Positions 1 to 9,291 of a stretch of DNA of 40,299 nt are shown piece after piece (position 1 is the first letter of the stretch; every line of letters starts with the position of its first letter). The notes beneath the pieces are model-generated. The model saw nothing but the letters and a program-made list of their open reading frames with translations, was not told the DNA's origin and searched no databases. This stretch comes from an uncultured Flavobacteriales bacterium (GTDB lineage Bacteria > Bacteroidota > Bacteroidia > Flavobacteriales > Flavobacteriaceae): contig CAJWBA010000018.1 of NCBI GenBank assembly GCA_913020155.1, positions 1-40,299 of the forward strand. The letters run 5' to 3'. The position numbers were made by a program, and so were the translations under genes.

Positions 1-195
1 TCACATCATGGGAATTACGGGGTATTTTCTTTATTATATAACTGATCTTAGCAAATCTAAAACATTACCAGAGCTTTAGTATTATTCATACTTATACAAA
101 CACCACCCGTCAAAAGAAAACTGATATTATTTGAGTAGGGTAATACCAATTAATAATTATTATTGAGATTTTTTGGGTTTTTGGTAGTGCTGGCC

Positions 196-210
196 GTACA
201 ATAATCGTAC
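196..210. repeat. Imperfect palindrome downstream of tmRNA
   Basis: The 15 bases GTACAATAATCGTAC read almost the same on both strands: GTAC arms flank a centre with two mismatched positions. It lies about 60 bases beyond the tmRNA 3' end and outside its terminator. No gene is visible in 1-221. The function is unknown. A recombinase or regulator site next to the tmRNA is possible but not shown. Confidence 0.3.
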
Positions 211-221
211 AAGTTTTAAAA

Positions 222-264
222 AGAAAAACCCTAATCAGTTATATTTAAACTAGTTAGGGTTTTA
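222..264 (-). terminator. ssrA: Rho-independent terminator of the tmRNA gene
   Basis: On the minus strand the stem AAAACCCTAA pairs with TTAGGGTTTT. It is extended inward by AACT/AGTT-type pairing with a small internal mismatch, and a T-rich run follows. It starts a few bases after the tmRNA 3' end, so it most simply ends the tmRNA transcript. Confidence 0.75.
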
Positions 265-269
265 TATTG

Positions 270-663
270 TGGAGTCGGAGGGAATCGAACCCTCGTCCAA
301 ACAAGCAATTGAAGAGCCTTCTACATGTTTAGTTTTCAATTAATTTTCGAAAAAACACTGACTGAAAACTGCCCATGTATTCCTTAGTTCTTTTATTGAA
401 AAATTTGACCAGAACCTTCAAATTTCGATGTTGACCTTTCTGGTGCCTCTGGTTTGAACGCCGTCAACAAGGGCTTTCAAGAGACATCCGGCTTCCTAAC
501 CTGGTTAGGACTTGGCGGTGACTTACTGTAATTCAGTCACTTATGCAGCTAGAGCGTAGTTATCTTCGCCTATTAAAGGTTGAATCTAAGTTTTACGAGC
601 TTTGATTCATTGCTCGACATGCTTACTGTTCGATTGATCTCGCTGTCAAAACCAGTCGACCCC
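270..663 (-). ncRNA. ssrA: tmRNA (transfer-messenger RNA)
   Basis: This RNA rescues stalled ribosomes and tags the unfinished protein for proteolysis. Read on the minus strand it begins GGGGTCGACTGGTTTTGACA and ends with a T arm containing GGTTCGATTCC followed by CGACTCC and discriminator A. The seven acceptor pairs close, including the G3-U70 wobble that alanyl-tRNA synthetase recognises. CCA is not encoded (CAA follows). The tag reading frame lies at 541-570: GGC GAA GAT AAC TAC GCT CTA GCT GCA TAA gives GEDNYALAA, whose LAA end is the usual protease signal. About 394 bases, one-piece form. Confidence 0.97.
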
Positions 664-699
664 ATTATTTCAATGAAATTTCTAGTTGTTACTAGAGTA

Positions 700-707
700 C
701 AAAAGTA
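700..707 (-). promoter_or_regulatory. -7 element of the tmRNA promoter
   Basis: On the minus strand TACTTTTG matches the flavobacterial TAnnTTTG box. It lies about 37 bases upstream of the mature tmRNA 5' end, leaving a leader of roughly 30 bases for RNase P removal. No clear TTG -33 element is seen, because the upstream bases are the end of kdsA. Confidence 0.6.
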
Positions 708-717
708 AAATTTTTAT

Positions 718-1536
718 TTAAAATTCATTAATAGTTTTTCGAATCTCTGTCAAGCGGCTCAATATTCCTTCCAATAAATCCAAAGAAAGCATATTAGCAC
801 CATCGCTTTTTGCTTTTGAAGGATTTGGATGGGTTTCGATAAACAAACCGTCCATGTGGTTTACAATACCTGCTCGAGCAATTGTTTCAATCAATTCTGG
901 TCTACCTCCAGTAACTCCCGATGCTTGATTGGGCTGTTGTAAGGAATGTGTTACATCCAAAACGGTAGGTGCGATTGATCGCATTGCAGGAGTTCCTCTA
1001 AAATCTACAATCAGATCTGTGTATCCAAACTGAGTACCTCTGTCAGTTATCCAGACAGAATCATTTCCGCTGTCTTTTACTTTTTGCACAGCAAATTGCA
1101 TGCTTTCAGGACTCATAAACTGACCTTTTTTTAGGTTTACAACTTTCCCTGTTTTTGCAGCAGCAACAACCAAGTCGGTTTGTCGAACTAAAAAAGCAGG
1201 AATTTGTAATACATCAACATAAGATGCAGCTTTTGAGGCATCTTTGGCTTCATGAATATCTGTAACGGTTGGGATATTGAATTTTTTACCAATTTTTTGG
1301 AGAATTTTAAGGGCAGAATCGTCACCAATTCCAGTGAAACTATCAATCCGACTTCTGTTAGCCTTTTTAAAACTTGCTTTAAAAACAAATGGAATGTTCA
1401 ATTTGTCTGTAATTGCGAGAACTTTTTCGGCAATTTCGAAAGCCATTGCTTCGCTCTCAATGGCGCATGGCCCAGCTAATAAGAAGAATTGATCACTGCT
1501 GGAGTGATTGATATTAGGGAGTTTTGAAAAGTCCAT
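718..1536 (-). CDS. kdsA: 3-deoxy-8-phosphooctulonate synthase (KDO-8-P synthase)
   Basis: Cytoplasmic enzyme that condenses phosphoenolpyruvate with arabinose 5-phosphate to KDO 8-phosphate, the precursor of the lipopolysaccharide inner-core sugar KDO. The protein has 272 residues, normal for the family, and forms one TIM barrel. LAGPCAIES (residues 20-28), a KASFKKANRSR substrate loop, the DVLQIPAFL strand and a TGGRPELIE segment near the end are visible. Cys24 in GPCAIES is the position that marks the metal-dependent class, whereas E. coli has Asn there. The ATG has a TACTTTTG promoter box just upstream. It is divergent from typA, and its 3' end runs up to the tmRNA promoter. Confidence 0.97.
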   Translation of the reverse strand: MDFSKLPNINHSSSDQFFLLAGPCAIESEAMAFEIAEKVLAITDKLNIPFVFKASFKKANRSRIDSFTGIGDDSALKILQKIGKKFNIPTVTDIHEAKDASKAASYVDVLQIPAFLVRQTDLVVAAAKTGKVVNLKKGQFMSPESMQFAVQKVKDSGNDSVWITDRGTQFGYTDLIVDFRGTPAMRSIAPTVLDVTHSLQQPNQASGVTGGRPELIETIARAGIVNHMDGLFIETHPNPSKAKSDGANMLSLDLLEGILSRLTEIRKTINEF

Positions 1537-1549
1537 AAAAAGTTTTTTT

Positions 1550-1557
1550 CAAAAGTA
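1550..1557 (-). promoter_or_regulatory. -7 element for kdsA
   Basis: TACTTTTG on the minus strand fits TAnnTTTG and sits 14 bases before the kdsA ATG, implying a very short leader. No convincing -33 TTG at the expected distance. Confidence 0.45.
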
Positions 1558-1626
1558 TAATTTTTAGTCGACATCCGCTTGCATTCAAAACATTAAACTT
1601 TTAGCCGAAAGCTTAATTTATAAAGT

Positions 1627-1634
1627 TATATTTG
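1627..1634 (+). promoter_or_regulatory. -7 element for typA
   Basis: TATATTTG is an exact TAnnTTTG match, 24 bases before the typA ATG. The same octamer also precedes asnB, gyrB and secDF in this window. Confidence 0.6.
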
Positions 1635-1657
1635 CGCGATTAAAAAAATCATGACTT

Positions 1658-3457
1658 ATGTCCAAAATTAAAAATATTGCAATCATTGCCCATGTTGACC
1701 ACGGTAAAACAACTCTGGTAGACAAGATTATGCATCATTGTGAGCTTTTCAGAACCAATCAAAATACAGGGGATTTAATTCTGGACAATAATGATTTAGA
1801 GCGAGAACGAGGCATAACAATTCTCTCAAAAAACATTTCGGTAACTTACAAAAACACTAAAATCAACATCATCGATACTCCAGGGCATGCCGATTTCGGT
1901 GGAGAAGTTGAACGTGTTCTCAATATGGCAGATGGAGTTTTACTTCTGGTTGATGCTTTTGAGGGGCCAATGCCGCAAACGCGCTTTGTACTTCAGAAAG
2001 CAATTGATTTGAAATTAAAGCCCATCGTTGTTGTCAACAAAGTAGATAAACAAAATTGTACCCCGGAAGAAGTACACGAATCTGTTTTTGATTTGATGTT
2101 CGAATTGGGTGCAGAGGAATGGCAGCTTGATTTTCCAACAGTTTATGGTTCTGCAAAGAACAATTGGATGAGCAATGATTGGAAGAATCAGACAGAAAAT
2201 GTTGAACCTCTTTTGGATATGGTATTGGAACATGTTCCAAGCCCCAAGATAAAAGAGGGTACTCCCCAGATGTTGATTACTTCTTTGGACTTTTCTTCAT
2301 ACACAGGAAGAATAGCAATTGGACGCTTACAAAGAGGAACCTTAAAATCCAATATGCATGTTAGCCTTGTCAATAGAGAAGGAGGGATATCCAAAGCAAA
2401 AATCAAGGAATTGAATTTATTTGATGGCTTAGGAAGAAAAATTGTAGACGAAGTTAAAGCTGGAGATATTTGTGCAATTATCGGTTTTGAAGACTTTGAG
2501 ATTGGTGATACAGTTGCTGATGCTCAAGAACCCGAAGCACTCCCAACCATTGCTATTGACGAGCCAACAATGAGTATGCTTTTTACAATCAACGATTCAC
2601 CTTTTTTTGGAAAGGATGGAAAATTTGTAACCTCAAGACACATCAAGGATCGGTTAGAAAAAGAATTGGAACGAAATTTAGCAATGCGTTTAGAGGAAAC
2701 TAATTCTGCAGACAAATTCATCGTTTTCGGTCGTGGAGTTCTACATTTATCAGTTTTGATAGAAACGATGAGGCGAGAAGGATACGAACTTCAAATCGGT
2801 CAACCGCAAGTAATAACTAAAGAAATTGACGGCGTAAAGCATGAACCAATTGAAGAGTTAACCATTGATTTACCAGAATATGTATCGGGTAAAGCAATCG
2901 AAATAGTAACTCTTAGAAAAGGAGAGATGTTGAGTATGCAACCTAAGGGAGAAAGAATGGTATGTGAGTTTTTGATGCCCTCCAGAGGAATTATCGGCCT
3001 GAGAAACCAATTGCTTACTGCCACTGCTGGAGAAGCGATAATAAATCATAGATTTAAAGAATTTCAACCTTATCGAGGAGAAATTCCGAGGAGAAATAGC
3101 GGTTCACTTATTTCTATGGAAAAAGGAAATGCAATTCCGTATTCGCTTGATAAACTTCAGGAGCGGGGAAAATTCTTTGTAGCACCAAACGAAGACATTT
3201 ATACGGGTCAAGTAATAGGAGAAAACTCCAGAGCCGATGATATGGTAGTCAACGTTACCAAAACCAAAAAACTATCTAATGTACGTTCTTCTGGAAACGA
3301 CGATAAAGTTCGTTTAGCTCCCCCAATAAAATTTTCATTAGAAGAAGCTTTAGAGTACATTCAAGGGGATGAATATGTTGAGGTTACTCCAAAGCACTTG
3401 CGGTTACGAAAAGTTTATCTGGATGAAAATGAGCGTAAACGAATGTCAGGAAAATAG
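1658..3457 (+). CDS. typA: Ribosome-associated translational GTPase TypA/BipA
   Basis: GTPase related to EF-G that binds ribosomes and supports 50S assembly and growth under stress or cold. At 599 residues it is the normal length. The G domain is clear: AHVDHGKT P-loop at residues 11-18, a switch region with [15 protein letters not shown] and NKVD. Domains II, III and V follow, and then the TypA-specific C-terminal domain ([13 protein letters not shown] and [14 protein letters not shown] segments). A strong promoter box lies upstream and a perfect hairpin terminator follows. It is transcribed as a single gene, with kdsA divergent and ftsE convergent. Confidence 0.97.
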   Translation: MSKIKNIAIIAHVDHGKTTLVDKIMHHCELFRTNQNTGDLILDNNDLERERGITILSKNISVTYKNTKINIIDTPGHADFGGEVERVLNMADGVLLLVDAFEGPMPQTRFVLQKAIDLKLKPIVVVNKVDKQNCTPEEVHESVFDLMFELGAEEWQLDFPTVYGSAKNNWMSNDWKNQTENVEPLLDMVLEHVPSPKIKEGTPQMLITSLDFSSYTGRIAIGRLQRGTLKSNMHVSLVNREGGISKAKIKELNLFDGLGRKIVDEVKAGDICAIIGFEDFEIGDTVADAQEPEALPTIAIDEPTMSMLFTINDSPFFGKDGKFVTSRHIKDRLEKELERNLAMRLEETNSADKFIVFGRGVLHLSVLIETMRREGYELQIGQPQVITKEIDGVKHEPIEELTIDLPEYVSGKAIEIVTLRKGEMLSMQPKGERMVCEFLMPSRGIIGLRNQLLTATAGEAIINHRFKEFQPYRGEIPRRNSGSLISMEKGNAIPYSLDKLQERGKFFVAPNEDIYTGQVIGENSRADDMVVNVTKTKKLSNVRSSGNDDKVRLAPPIKFSLEEALEYIQGDEYVEVTPKHLRLRKVYLDENERKRMSGK

Positions 3458-3483
3458 AATTATACTTTTAAAATTATCTAAAT

Positions 3484-3515
3484 AACCCTAATGATCTTCA
3501 TTAGGGTTTATTTTT
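3484..3515. terminator. Bidirectional terminator between typA and ftsE
   Basis: A perfect 11-base-pair stem (AACCCTAATGA with TCATTAGGGTT) closes on a three-base loop. TTTATTTTT follows on the plus strand; the minus-strand side is A/T-rich but has no clean T run. The ftsE stop codon overlaps the stem edge. The CCCTAA/TTAGGG core resembles the tmRNA terminator. Confidence 0.85.
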
Positions 3516-4185
3516 GAACCACTTCATAAATTTTTCCTTCATCACAACGAAAAATTTTCCCAGGAAATTTAACGATCATGTTGTAGTCGTGTGTGGCCAT
3601 TATGATGGTCATTCCTTTTTGGTGTAAACCTCTGAATACTTCCATGATTTCAAGACTAGTTTGAGGGTCAAGATTTCCGGTGGGTTCATCCGCAATAATG
3701 AGTTCGGGAGAGTTTAGTAAAGCCCTGGCTATGGCAACTCTTTGTTGTTCTCCACCAGATAATTCAAAACCATATTTATGGGATATCCCGTCAACACCCA
3801 GCGAGGCAAGAACCTCTTCAATTCGATTTTTTGTTTTAATTTTATCTTTCCAGCCAGTAGCCTTCAGAACAAAACTTAGATTTTCAAAAATAGATCGATC
3901 ATTGAGCAGTTTAAAATCTTGAAAAACTACCCCCAGTTTTCGTCTCAAAAAAGGAATTTGTTTTTGTTTGATTGCACCAAGGTCAAAATCTGAAACTCGA
4001 CCTGTTCCGTTAATCAGCGGAAGATCAGCATAAAGAGTTTTGATTAAACTACTTTTCCCAGCACCAGTTTTTCCAATTAAAAAAACAAACTCACCAGATT
4101 CAACCTCAATGTTTACATCACTCAAGATGGTTTGTTTGTTCTGATTGATGATAACATTTTTAAACTGAACTAAGGGAAGATTCAT
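3508..4185 (-). CDS. ftsE: FtsE-like ABC transporter ATPase
   Basis: ATP-binding subunit that works with the membrane protein FtsX at the division site to control cell-wall hydrolases. It has 225 residues, the usual size. The Walker A GKTGAGKS is at residues 38-45, a VVFQDFKLL Q-loop follows, then signature LSGGEQQR, Walker B LIIADEPTGNLD and a switch His in MATHD. FtsE differs from LolD/MacB-type ATPases mainly in these flanking residues, so the name is by overall match. No ftsX lies beside it here, so it is split from its partner or the partner is elsewhere. Divergent from the TPR gene. Confidence 0.88.
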   Translation of the reverse strand: MNLPLVQFKNVIINQNKQTILSDVNIEVESGEFVFLIGKTGAGKSSLIKTLYADLPLINGTGRVSDFDLGAIKQKQIPFLRRKLGVVFQDFKLLNDRSIFENLSFVLKATGWKDKIKTKNRIEEVLASLGVDGISHKYGFELSGGEQQRVAIARALLNSPELIIADEPTGNLDPQTSLEIMEVFRGLHQKGMTIIMATHDYNMIVKFPGKIFRCDEGKIYEVVQK

Positions 4186-4333
4186 AGGAGTTTGTGATTG
4201 GTCAATTTTTGTTGTTTTGTAAAATTATTTTATTAACTCTTGTAAAAATAGGAACAAAAAGGGTTTACTGAAATTTTTTTCATAATTTATGGGTTTAAAA
4301 AGGTTCTAACGTTTAAAAAAAAGAATTTAAAGT

Positions 4334-4341
4334 TAATTTTG
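4334..4341 (+). promoter_or_regulatory. Possible -7 element for the TPR/barrel unit
   Basis: TAATTTTG fits TAnnTTTG but lies only 7 bases before the ATG. If used, the transcript would be leaderless or nearly so. Confidence 0.4.
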
Positions 4342-4347
4342 TTCTAA

Positions 4348-7300
4348 ATGAAACAAATCCAAAAAAATAAAATCATAATTTTAGCTTTAGTTTTTTTTGG
4401 AACCTCATTCTTACCACTTAGGTCTCAACTGGGTTTAAATAAAGTATCATCCGCCGAATCCTCTTATTATTATGCCTCGGATAATTTTGCTCAAGCTAAT
4501 CAATATTTCAATCTAGTAGATTTTTATCCCAGTTTAAGGTCCAAAACTACAGCAGCTGATTTTTATAAAATTTCAATAGATTTGAGATTGAATAGACCGG
4601 GTTCCGAAAAAAAATTATCCGCTTTTATGATCGATAACCCAACAAATTATCTAACAGAAACAGCTTATTACGATTTAGCTTTTTATTACTTTTTGAATGG
4701 TAAATACACTTATGCGCTCAAGTGGTTCAGCAAAATAAAGGACACAGATGTTGCTTCTACCAAAAGAAATGAATATTATTTCAACAAAGCATACACCCTT
4801 TTCACAATCAAAAGATTTAATGAGGCAGAACAATTGTTTCAAAAAATTGAAAATGTACCCAAGTATAAATACGAAGTTAGTTATTATCTAGGATACATTG
4901 CTTATCAGCTTGATGATTATGATGCAGCTATTGAAAACTTCAATAAAGTTACAACTCAAAAGGATGATACCACCGTGGGTTATTTTCAAGCTGACATGAA
5001 TTTTAATCTTGGTCGTTTTGAAAAAGCAATTGCTTTGGCAAGGAAAAGTTTGATTAATGCAAACGAAAATCAAACCTCAGAGCTTTCAAAGATTATTGGT
5101 GAAAGTTATTTTAATTTAAAAGATTATAGGTCTGCACTACCTTATTTAGAGGTGTACAAAGGGAAAAAGGGGAGATGGTCCAACACTGATTTTTATCAAT
5201 CGGGCTACACTTACTACATATTGGGCGAGTATGAGAAAGCCATCATGCAATTCAATAAAATTATTTCTGGTAATGATGCTGTAACTCAAAATGCATATTA
5301 TCATTTAGCAGATTGCTATCTCAAAACTGATAAAAAAACGGAGGCACTCAATGCTTTTAAAAGTGCTTCTTCATTTAAATTTGATTTGGTAATAACAGAA
5401 GATGCTTTTTTGAACTATGCTCGACTGAGTTATGAAATCGGAAATGCTTATGAAAACACCTCCTTGGTATTATCCTCATTTTTAAATCAATATCCCAAAA
5501 ATGAAGCAGCAGCTGAAATTGAGAAATTATTGATCGATTCTTATGTGAATTCAAGGAATTATGACGGTGCATTAAAAATTTTAGAGAAAAAAACAGGAAG
5601 TGAATACAATGGAGCATTGCAGAAATTGAATTACATGAAAGCAATAGCCTTATTTAAAAACGGTGCTTTTGAAGAGTCGATTACTTTTTTTGACCGATCC
5701 CAAAAAAAGAAAATTGATCCTATTATAGAAGCAAATTGCTTGTATTGGTCTGCATTGGCAAAGTATGAAATTAATAATTTTGAAGAAGTTATTACTGATT
5801 TAAGATTTTTTAACAGACATCCTTTTGCTCAAAAAGTTTCTGGTTTTGAAACGTTGAATTATCACATAGCATATGCATATTTCAAATTAAAAAATTACGA
5901 AGCTGCCCGTAATTCCTTTGAAAAGTATTTGCAAGGATCAACTCCAAATGCATCTTACAAGCGAGATTCATTCTTGCGAATGGGAGATAGCGATTTTGTA
6001 CTGGGTAAATATTGGCCATCTATGGAATCTTATGAAAAAGCCATTCAGCTTGACACCCAAAAGGGAATGTATGCACTTTATCAAAAAGCATTGAGTTATG
6101 GCTTTGTAGATAGAAACCTCAAGAAAATAGAATCTTTAAATCGATTGATTGAAGATTATCCACAAACGTCTTTGTTAGATGATACGTATTTCGAATTGGC
6201 TTCTGCTTACACCAGAGAAAAAAATACAGATCGGGCTATCAAAACCTACGACTTTTTGATCAATAACTTCCCTAAAAGTCCTTATCGTTCTCGTGCTTTT
6301 CTGAATAAAGGCCTGATTTTATACAACTCAGAATCTCTTGAAGAATCCATGGTAGTTTTAAAAAAATTGGTTCTTGAGTATCCAAACGAAGAAGTGGCGC
6401 AACAAGCATTAAAAACTGCCAAAGAGATTTCAATAGATTTAGCAACTGTTGATGTTTTTGCTTCTTGGGTAAAACAACTGGAGGGAGTGACAGTCGATGA
6501 AAACGAATTGGAACGAGCTTCTTTTAGATCTGCTGAACGATTATTTAATGAAAACAAGAAAAAAGGAGCTTTAAAAGCATTTTCCTCTTATCTAAACGAG
6601 TATCCAAACGGAGCCAATCAGTTACAGGCTCAGTTTTTGTGCGCTGAACTTAATTTTCAGGATGGTAAATGGGAATTGGCGGCAGAGAACTATATGCGTG
6701 TCTTAGATCAATCAACAAATGAGTATTCAGAGCAATCCTTAGTCCGAATAACCCAGGCATTGGTGAACAATGAGCTGGCGTCTTCGGCTCTTCCCTATTG
6801 GAAAACTTTAGAGGATATTGCTCAATTTGATGAAAACAAACGTTATGCTTTATTTAATTTAATGCAGCTTTATTATGAACAAGAACAGTTTTTGGAAGCA
6901 ATAGCTTATGCCCAAAAAGTAATATTATTAAAGTCTTTGGCTCCAAAAATCAAGTGGGACGCTTACCGTATTTTAGCTCGTTCGGCTTTAGTTCTCAAGG
7001 ACAATAATAAAGCTGGAGAAGCTTATGCTGTTCTCGAAAATGCTCCCGATGCCTCTTTGGCTGTTGAGGCATTGTATTTCAATGCAAAAAAAAAGCATTT
7101 GATTTATGACTATAAAGGTTCGAATAAGTTAATCGAAAAAATAGCTAAAGATTTTGGTAATTTTCCAGAATGGAGCGTCAAAAGCTTGTTGTTAATGTCT
7201 CAGAATTTTTACCAATTAGATGATGCATTTCAAGCATCTTTTATTTTGAAATCAATTTTAACAAACTTTACTCAATTTCCTGAAATCATAAAACAAGCTC

Positions 7301-7383
7301 AGTCAGATTTAGATAACATAAAGGCAATAGAAGCTCAAAACAATTCATCCATTAAAGTGAAAGAAGAAAATGAAAAAAACTGA
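4348..7383 (+). CDS. Large exported TPR-repeat protein
   Basis: Protein of 1011 residues with an N-terminal hydrophobic signal (KIIILALVFFGTSFLPL, residues 9-25) and no lipobox cysteine, so probably periplasmic. The rest is a long run of tetratricopeptide helices. Examples are YFNKAYTLFTIKRFNEAEQL, YHLADCYLKTDKKTEALNAF and YFELASAYTREKNTDRAIKT, with the A-x-x-Y and A-I pattern throughout. TPR solenoids are protein-binding scaffolds, and in Bacteroidetes such proteins often serve outer-membrane or secretion machines. It lacks the lipobox expected of SprE/PorW. The next gene, a beta-barrel, starts inside its last codons, so the two are very likely translated together and may form one complex. 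Specific function unknown. Confidence 0.85.
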   Translation: MKQIQKNKIIILALVFFGTSFLPLRSQLGLNKVSSAESSYYYASDNFAQANQYFNLVDFYPSLRSKTTAADFYKISIDLRLNRPGSEKKLSAFMIDNPTNYLTETAYYDLAFYYFLNGKYTYALKWFSKIKDTDVASTKRNEYYFNKAYTLFTIKRFNEAEQLFQKIENVPKYKYEVSYYLGYIAYQLDDYDAAIENFNKVTTQKDDTTVGYFQADMNFNLGRFEKAIALARKSLINANENQTSELSKIIGESYFNLKDYRSALPYLEVYKGKKGRWSNTDFYQSGYTYYILGEYEKAIMQFNKIISGNDAVTQNAYYHLADCYLKTDKKTEALNAFKSASSFKFDLVITEDAFLNYARLSYEIGNAYENTSLVLSSFLNQYPKNEAAAEIEKLLIDSYVNSRNYDGALKILEKKTGSEYNGALQKLNYMKAIALFKNGAFEESITFFDRSQKKKIDPIIEANCLYWSALAKYEINNFEEVITDLRFFNRHPFAQKVSGFETLNYHIAYAYFKLKNYEAARNSFEKYLQGSTPNASYKRDSFLRMGDSDFVLGKYWPSMESYEKAIQLDTQKGMYALYQKALSYGFVDRNLKKIESLNRLIEDYPQTSLLDDTYFELASAYTREKNTDRAIKTYDFLINNFPKSPYRSRAFLNKGLILYNSESLEESMVVLKKLVLEYPNEEVAQQALKTAKEISIDLATVDVFASWVKQLEGVTVDENELERASFRSAERLFNENKKKGALKAFSSYLNEYPNGANQLQAQFLCAELNFQDGKWELAAENYMRVLDQSTNEYSEQSLVRITQALVNNELASSALPYWKTLEDIAQFDENKRYALFNLMQLYYEQEQFLEAIAYAQKVILLKSLAPKIKWDAYRILARSALVLKDNNKAGEAYAVLENAPDASLAVEALYFNAKKKHLIYDYKGSNKLIEKIAKDFGNFPEWSVKSLLLMSQNFYQLDDAFQASFILKSILTNFTQFPEIIKQAQSDLDNIKAIEAQNNSSIKVKEENEKN

Positions 7384-9133
7384 CAAATACCTCAGGGCCT
7401 GTATTTGGGTAGGGTTGCTTTCTAGTTTCACTATTTTTTATGGACAAGAAAAAAAAAGTGATCTGAGCATTCAGGAGGTAACCATAATCAAGTCTTACAC
7501 TCCTAGTTTATCAGAAGTTTTTAAAATTAGAGAACAGCCATCAGTTATTGATTCAATTGGAAAAGAAAAAAGTATCGTGCGTTATTCAATTTTTTCTGTT
7601 CCAGTAGCCTCTACTTTTATCCCATCAAAAGGCTCTGCAAGGGTATTGCAAAAAAAGAAAAGTACACCCAAACATAACGCAACAGTAAGTTCTGCATTTG
7701 GAAATTTCAATAATCTTTCGTTAGATCATTCAGCCCAAATTGATTTGGATCGTCGTCAAAAAGTAACTTGGCTGATGCGTTTTAATGGTCTTTTCAAAGA
7801 TTTACCAGACCAAGAGCTCACAACTAAGCAAAATGCAACCCTTCTTCATTTAGGGTATCAGCACGATTCTAATTCGATTGCATCTAGTTCTCAATTGTCT
7901 TTTAGGAGTCATGTGTTTAGCTTTTATGGAACTCTAAACCCCATTGAAGATAAGATTGATTTACGTTTTTTAGATCCCAAACAACAAATTAATTACTTGT
8001 CTTTTAAATCACAATGGCAATGGTATAATATCATTTTAAAGAAAGCGGATATTACCGCCCATTTGACCACTGATAGCTTTAACACCAATGAATTGCAGTT
8101 AGAACTCAATACAAAACTTCAATTACCAATAGGATCTTTTTTTGTGAATGCAGTTCCATCAGTTCGGTACATTAACAATGAATTTGCTGCAGATTATATA
8201 TTGAATACCCCTTCAGCTTTTGCATCAGGTATTTCTCAAATGGAACTTTCTTTAAGCTCGGGTAAAAATCGTTTTAAATTTAAAATTGGAGCCACAGCTG
8301 TTTATGGATTTGGAGATGATTTTGAAGATCAGAATATATTTGTTCTTCCCATTCTCGATTTATCTTTCAAGCCTAAAAAAGGGAATTTCACACCTTTTCT
8401 GAAAGTGTCTGGTGAATTGAGCCTGAACAGTTTTAGAACCTTCTCAGATCAAAACCCGTATACTGCGCCAGCTATAGAATTAAAAAAAATAAACATACCA
8501 CATGCTTTTCAATTGGGAACTAGAACAAAGCTAGTAGCAGGTTGGGAATTTACAATGAATGCTTATTATCAAAAATCAGAAAACACTCCACTTTTTAGAA
8601 GTTTTGGTTTGGATAACAGTGACATAAAGACTGACCCTACAGCTTTTCGCTATGGAAATAGCTTTGAGGTAATTTACAAAGAAATGGAAACCCTTGGCTT
8701 TGATGCATCGGTAATGGCTGCTTTCAAAAACGGTGGTTCTTTATCTTTTCAGGCACATTGGAGAGATTATTCTCTTACAGACGAAACAGAACCATTGAAC
8801 TTACCAGGAATACAATTCAAATTCAATATGAATATTAAAATTTGGCAAAAAATATTCTTGCAAGCAAATATGACTTTCTGGGGAGCTCGAGAACATTCAT
8901 TTCAAGAACCTTTAAATAATCAACCACTATCCGTAGCACCCTATAAAATCGTTGAAATCCCATCCTTTGTTGACGCAGAGGTCAAATTAACTTATCAATT
9001 AAATGATCGATGGGATGTTCATTTTAAAGCAGAAAACATTTCTAATGCAAAACAATTTCAGTGGGCAAATTATCAAGTTTATGGTACTAGATTCCTTACA
9101 GGATTAAGATATAATTTTGATTTAAATTTTTAA
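7370..9133 (+). CDS. Outer-membrane beta-barrel protein, TonB-receptor-like, no visible plug
   Basis: Protein of 587 residues with a signal peptide ending near FYGQ. A short linker contains VTIIKSYTPSLSEVFK, and then come many amphipathic strands of alternating polar and aromatic residues. It ends LRYNFDLNF, the terminal aromatic signature of outer-membrane barrels. VDAEVKLTYQLNDRWDVHFKAENISNA resembles the last strands of TonB-dependent receptors, but I see no plug domain and the chain is shorter than a full receptor. The ATG overlaps the end of the TPR gene by 14 bases, so it is coupled to it. Substrate or role unknown. It may be a porin-like or anchoring barrel partnered by the TPR protein. 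Confidence 0.82.
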   Translation: MKKTDKYLRACIWVGLLSSFTIFYGQEKKSDLSIQEVTIIKSYTPSLSEVFKIREQPSVIDSIGKEKSIVRYSIFSVPVASTFIPSKGSARVLQKKKSTPKHNATVSSAFGNFNNLSLDHSAQIDLDRRQKVTWLMRFNGLFKDLPDQELTTKQNATLLHLGYQHDSNSIASSSQLSFRSHVFSFYGTLNPIEDKIDLRFLDPKQQINYLSFKSQWQWYNIILKKADITAHLTTDSFNTNELQLELNTKLQLPIGSFFVNAVPSVRYINNEFAADYILNTPSAFASGISQMELSLSSGKNRFKFKIGATAVYGFGDDFEDQNIFVLPILDLSFKPKKGNFTPFLKVSGELSLNSFRTFSDQNPYTAPAIELKKINIPHAFQLGTRTKLVAGWEFTMNAYYQKSENTPLFRSFGLDNSDIKTDPTAFRYGNSFEVIYKEMETLGFDASVMAAFKNGGSLSFQAHWRDYSLTDETEPLNLPGIQFKFNMNIKIWQKIFLQANMTFWGAREHSFQEPLNNQPLSVAPYKIVEIPSFVDAEVKLTYQLNDRWDVHFKAENISNAKQFQWANYQVYGTRFLTGLRYNFDLNF

Positions 9134-9208
9134 CAGATAATTTCCATTTATTTAATAAATAATTTTCAAATATTGATTATCTATTTTCATTGATCTTTTA
9201 AATAATTC

Positions 9209-9226
9209 GAACACAGTTCTGTGTTC
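9209..9226. promoter_or_regulatory. Perfect inverted repeat, probable relic operator
   Basis: GAACACAG and CTGTGTTC are exact complements separated by TT. The site lies 66 bases before the start of the decayed XRE regulator and after the barrel gene stop. A dyad of this size upstream of a helix-turn-helix gene is the usual shape of an autoregulatory operator; that reading is inference. Confidence 0.5.
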
Positions 9227-9291
9227 CAAAGAGAATATTATGAAAAACACTTCATTTAAATTTAAATTACGATTAGAATCTGAATCTATCT

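Noticed and set aside
4348-7383. TPR protein as the type IX secretion/gliding protein SprE
   Set aside because: It lacks the lipobox and the length differs from the SprE I know; TPR similarity alone is not enough.
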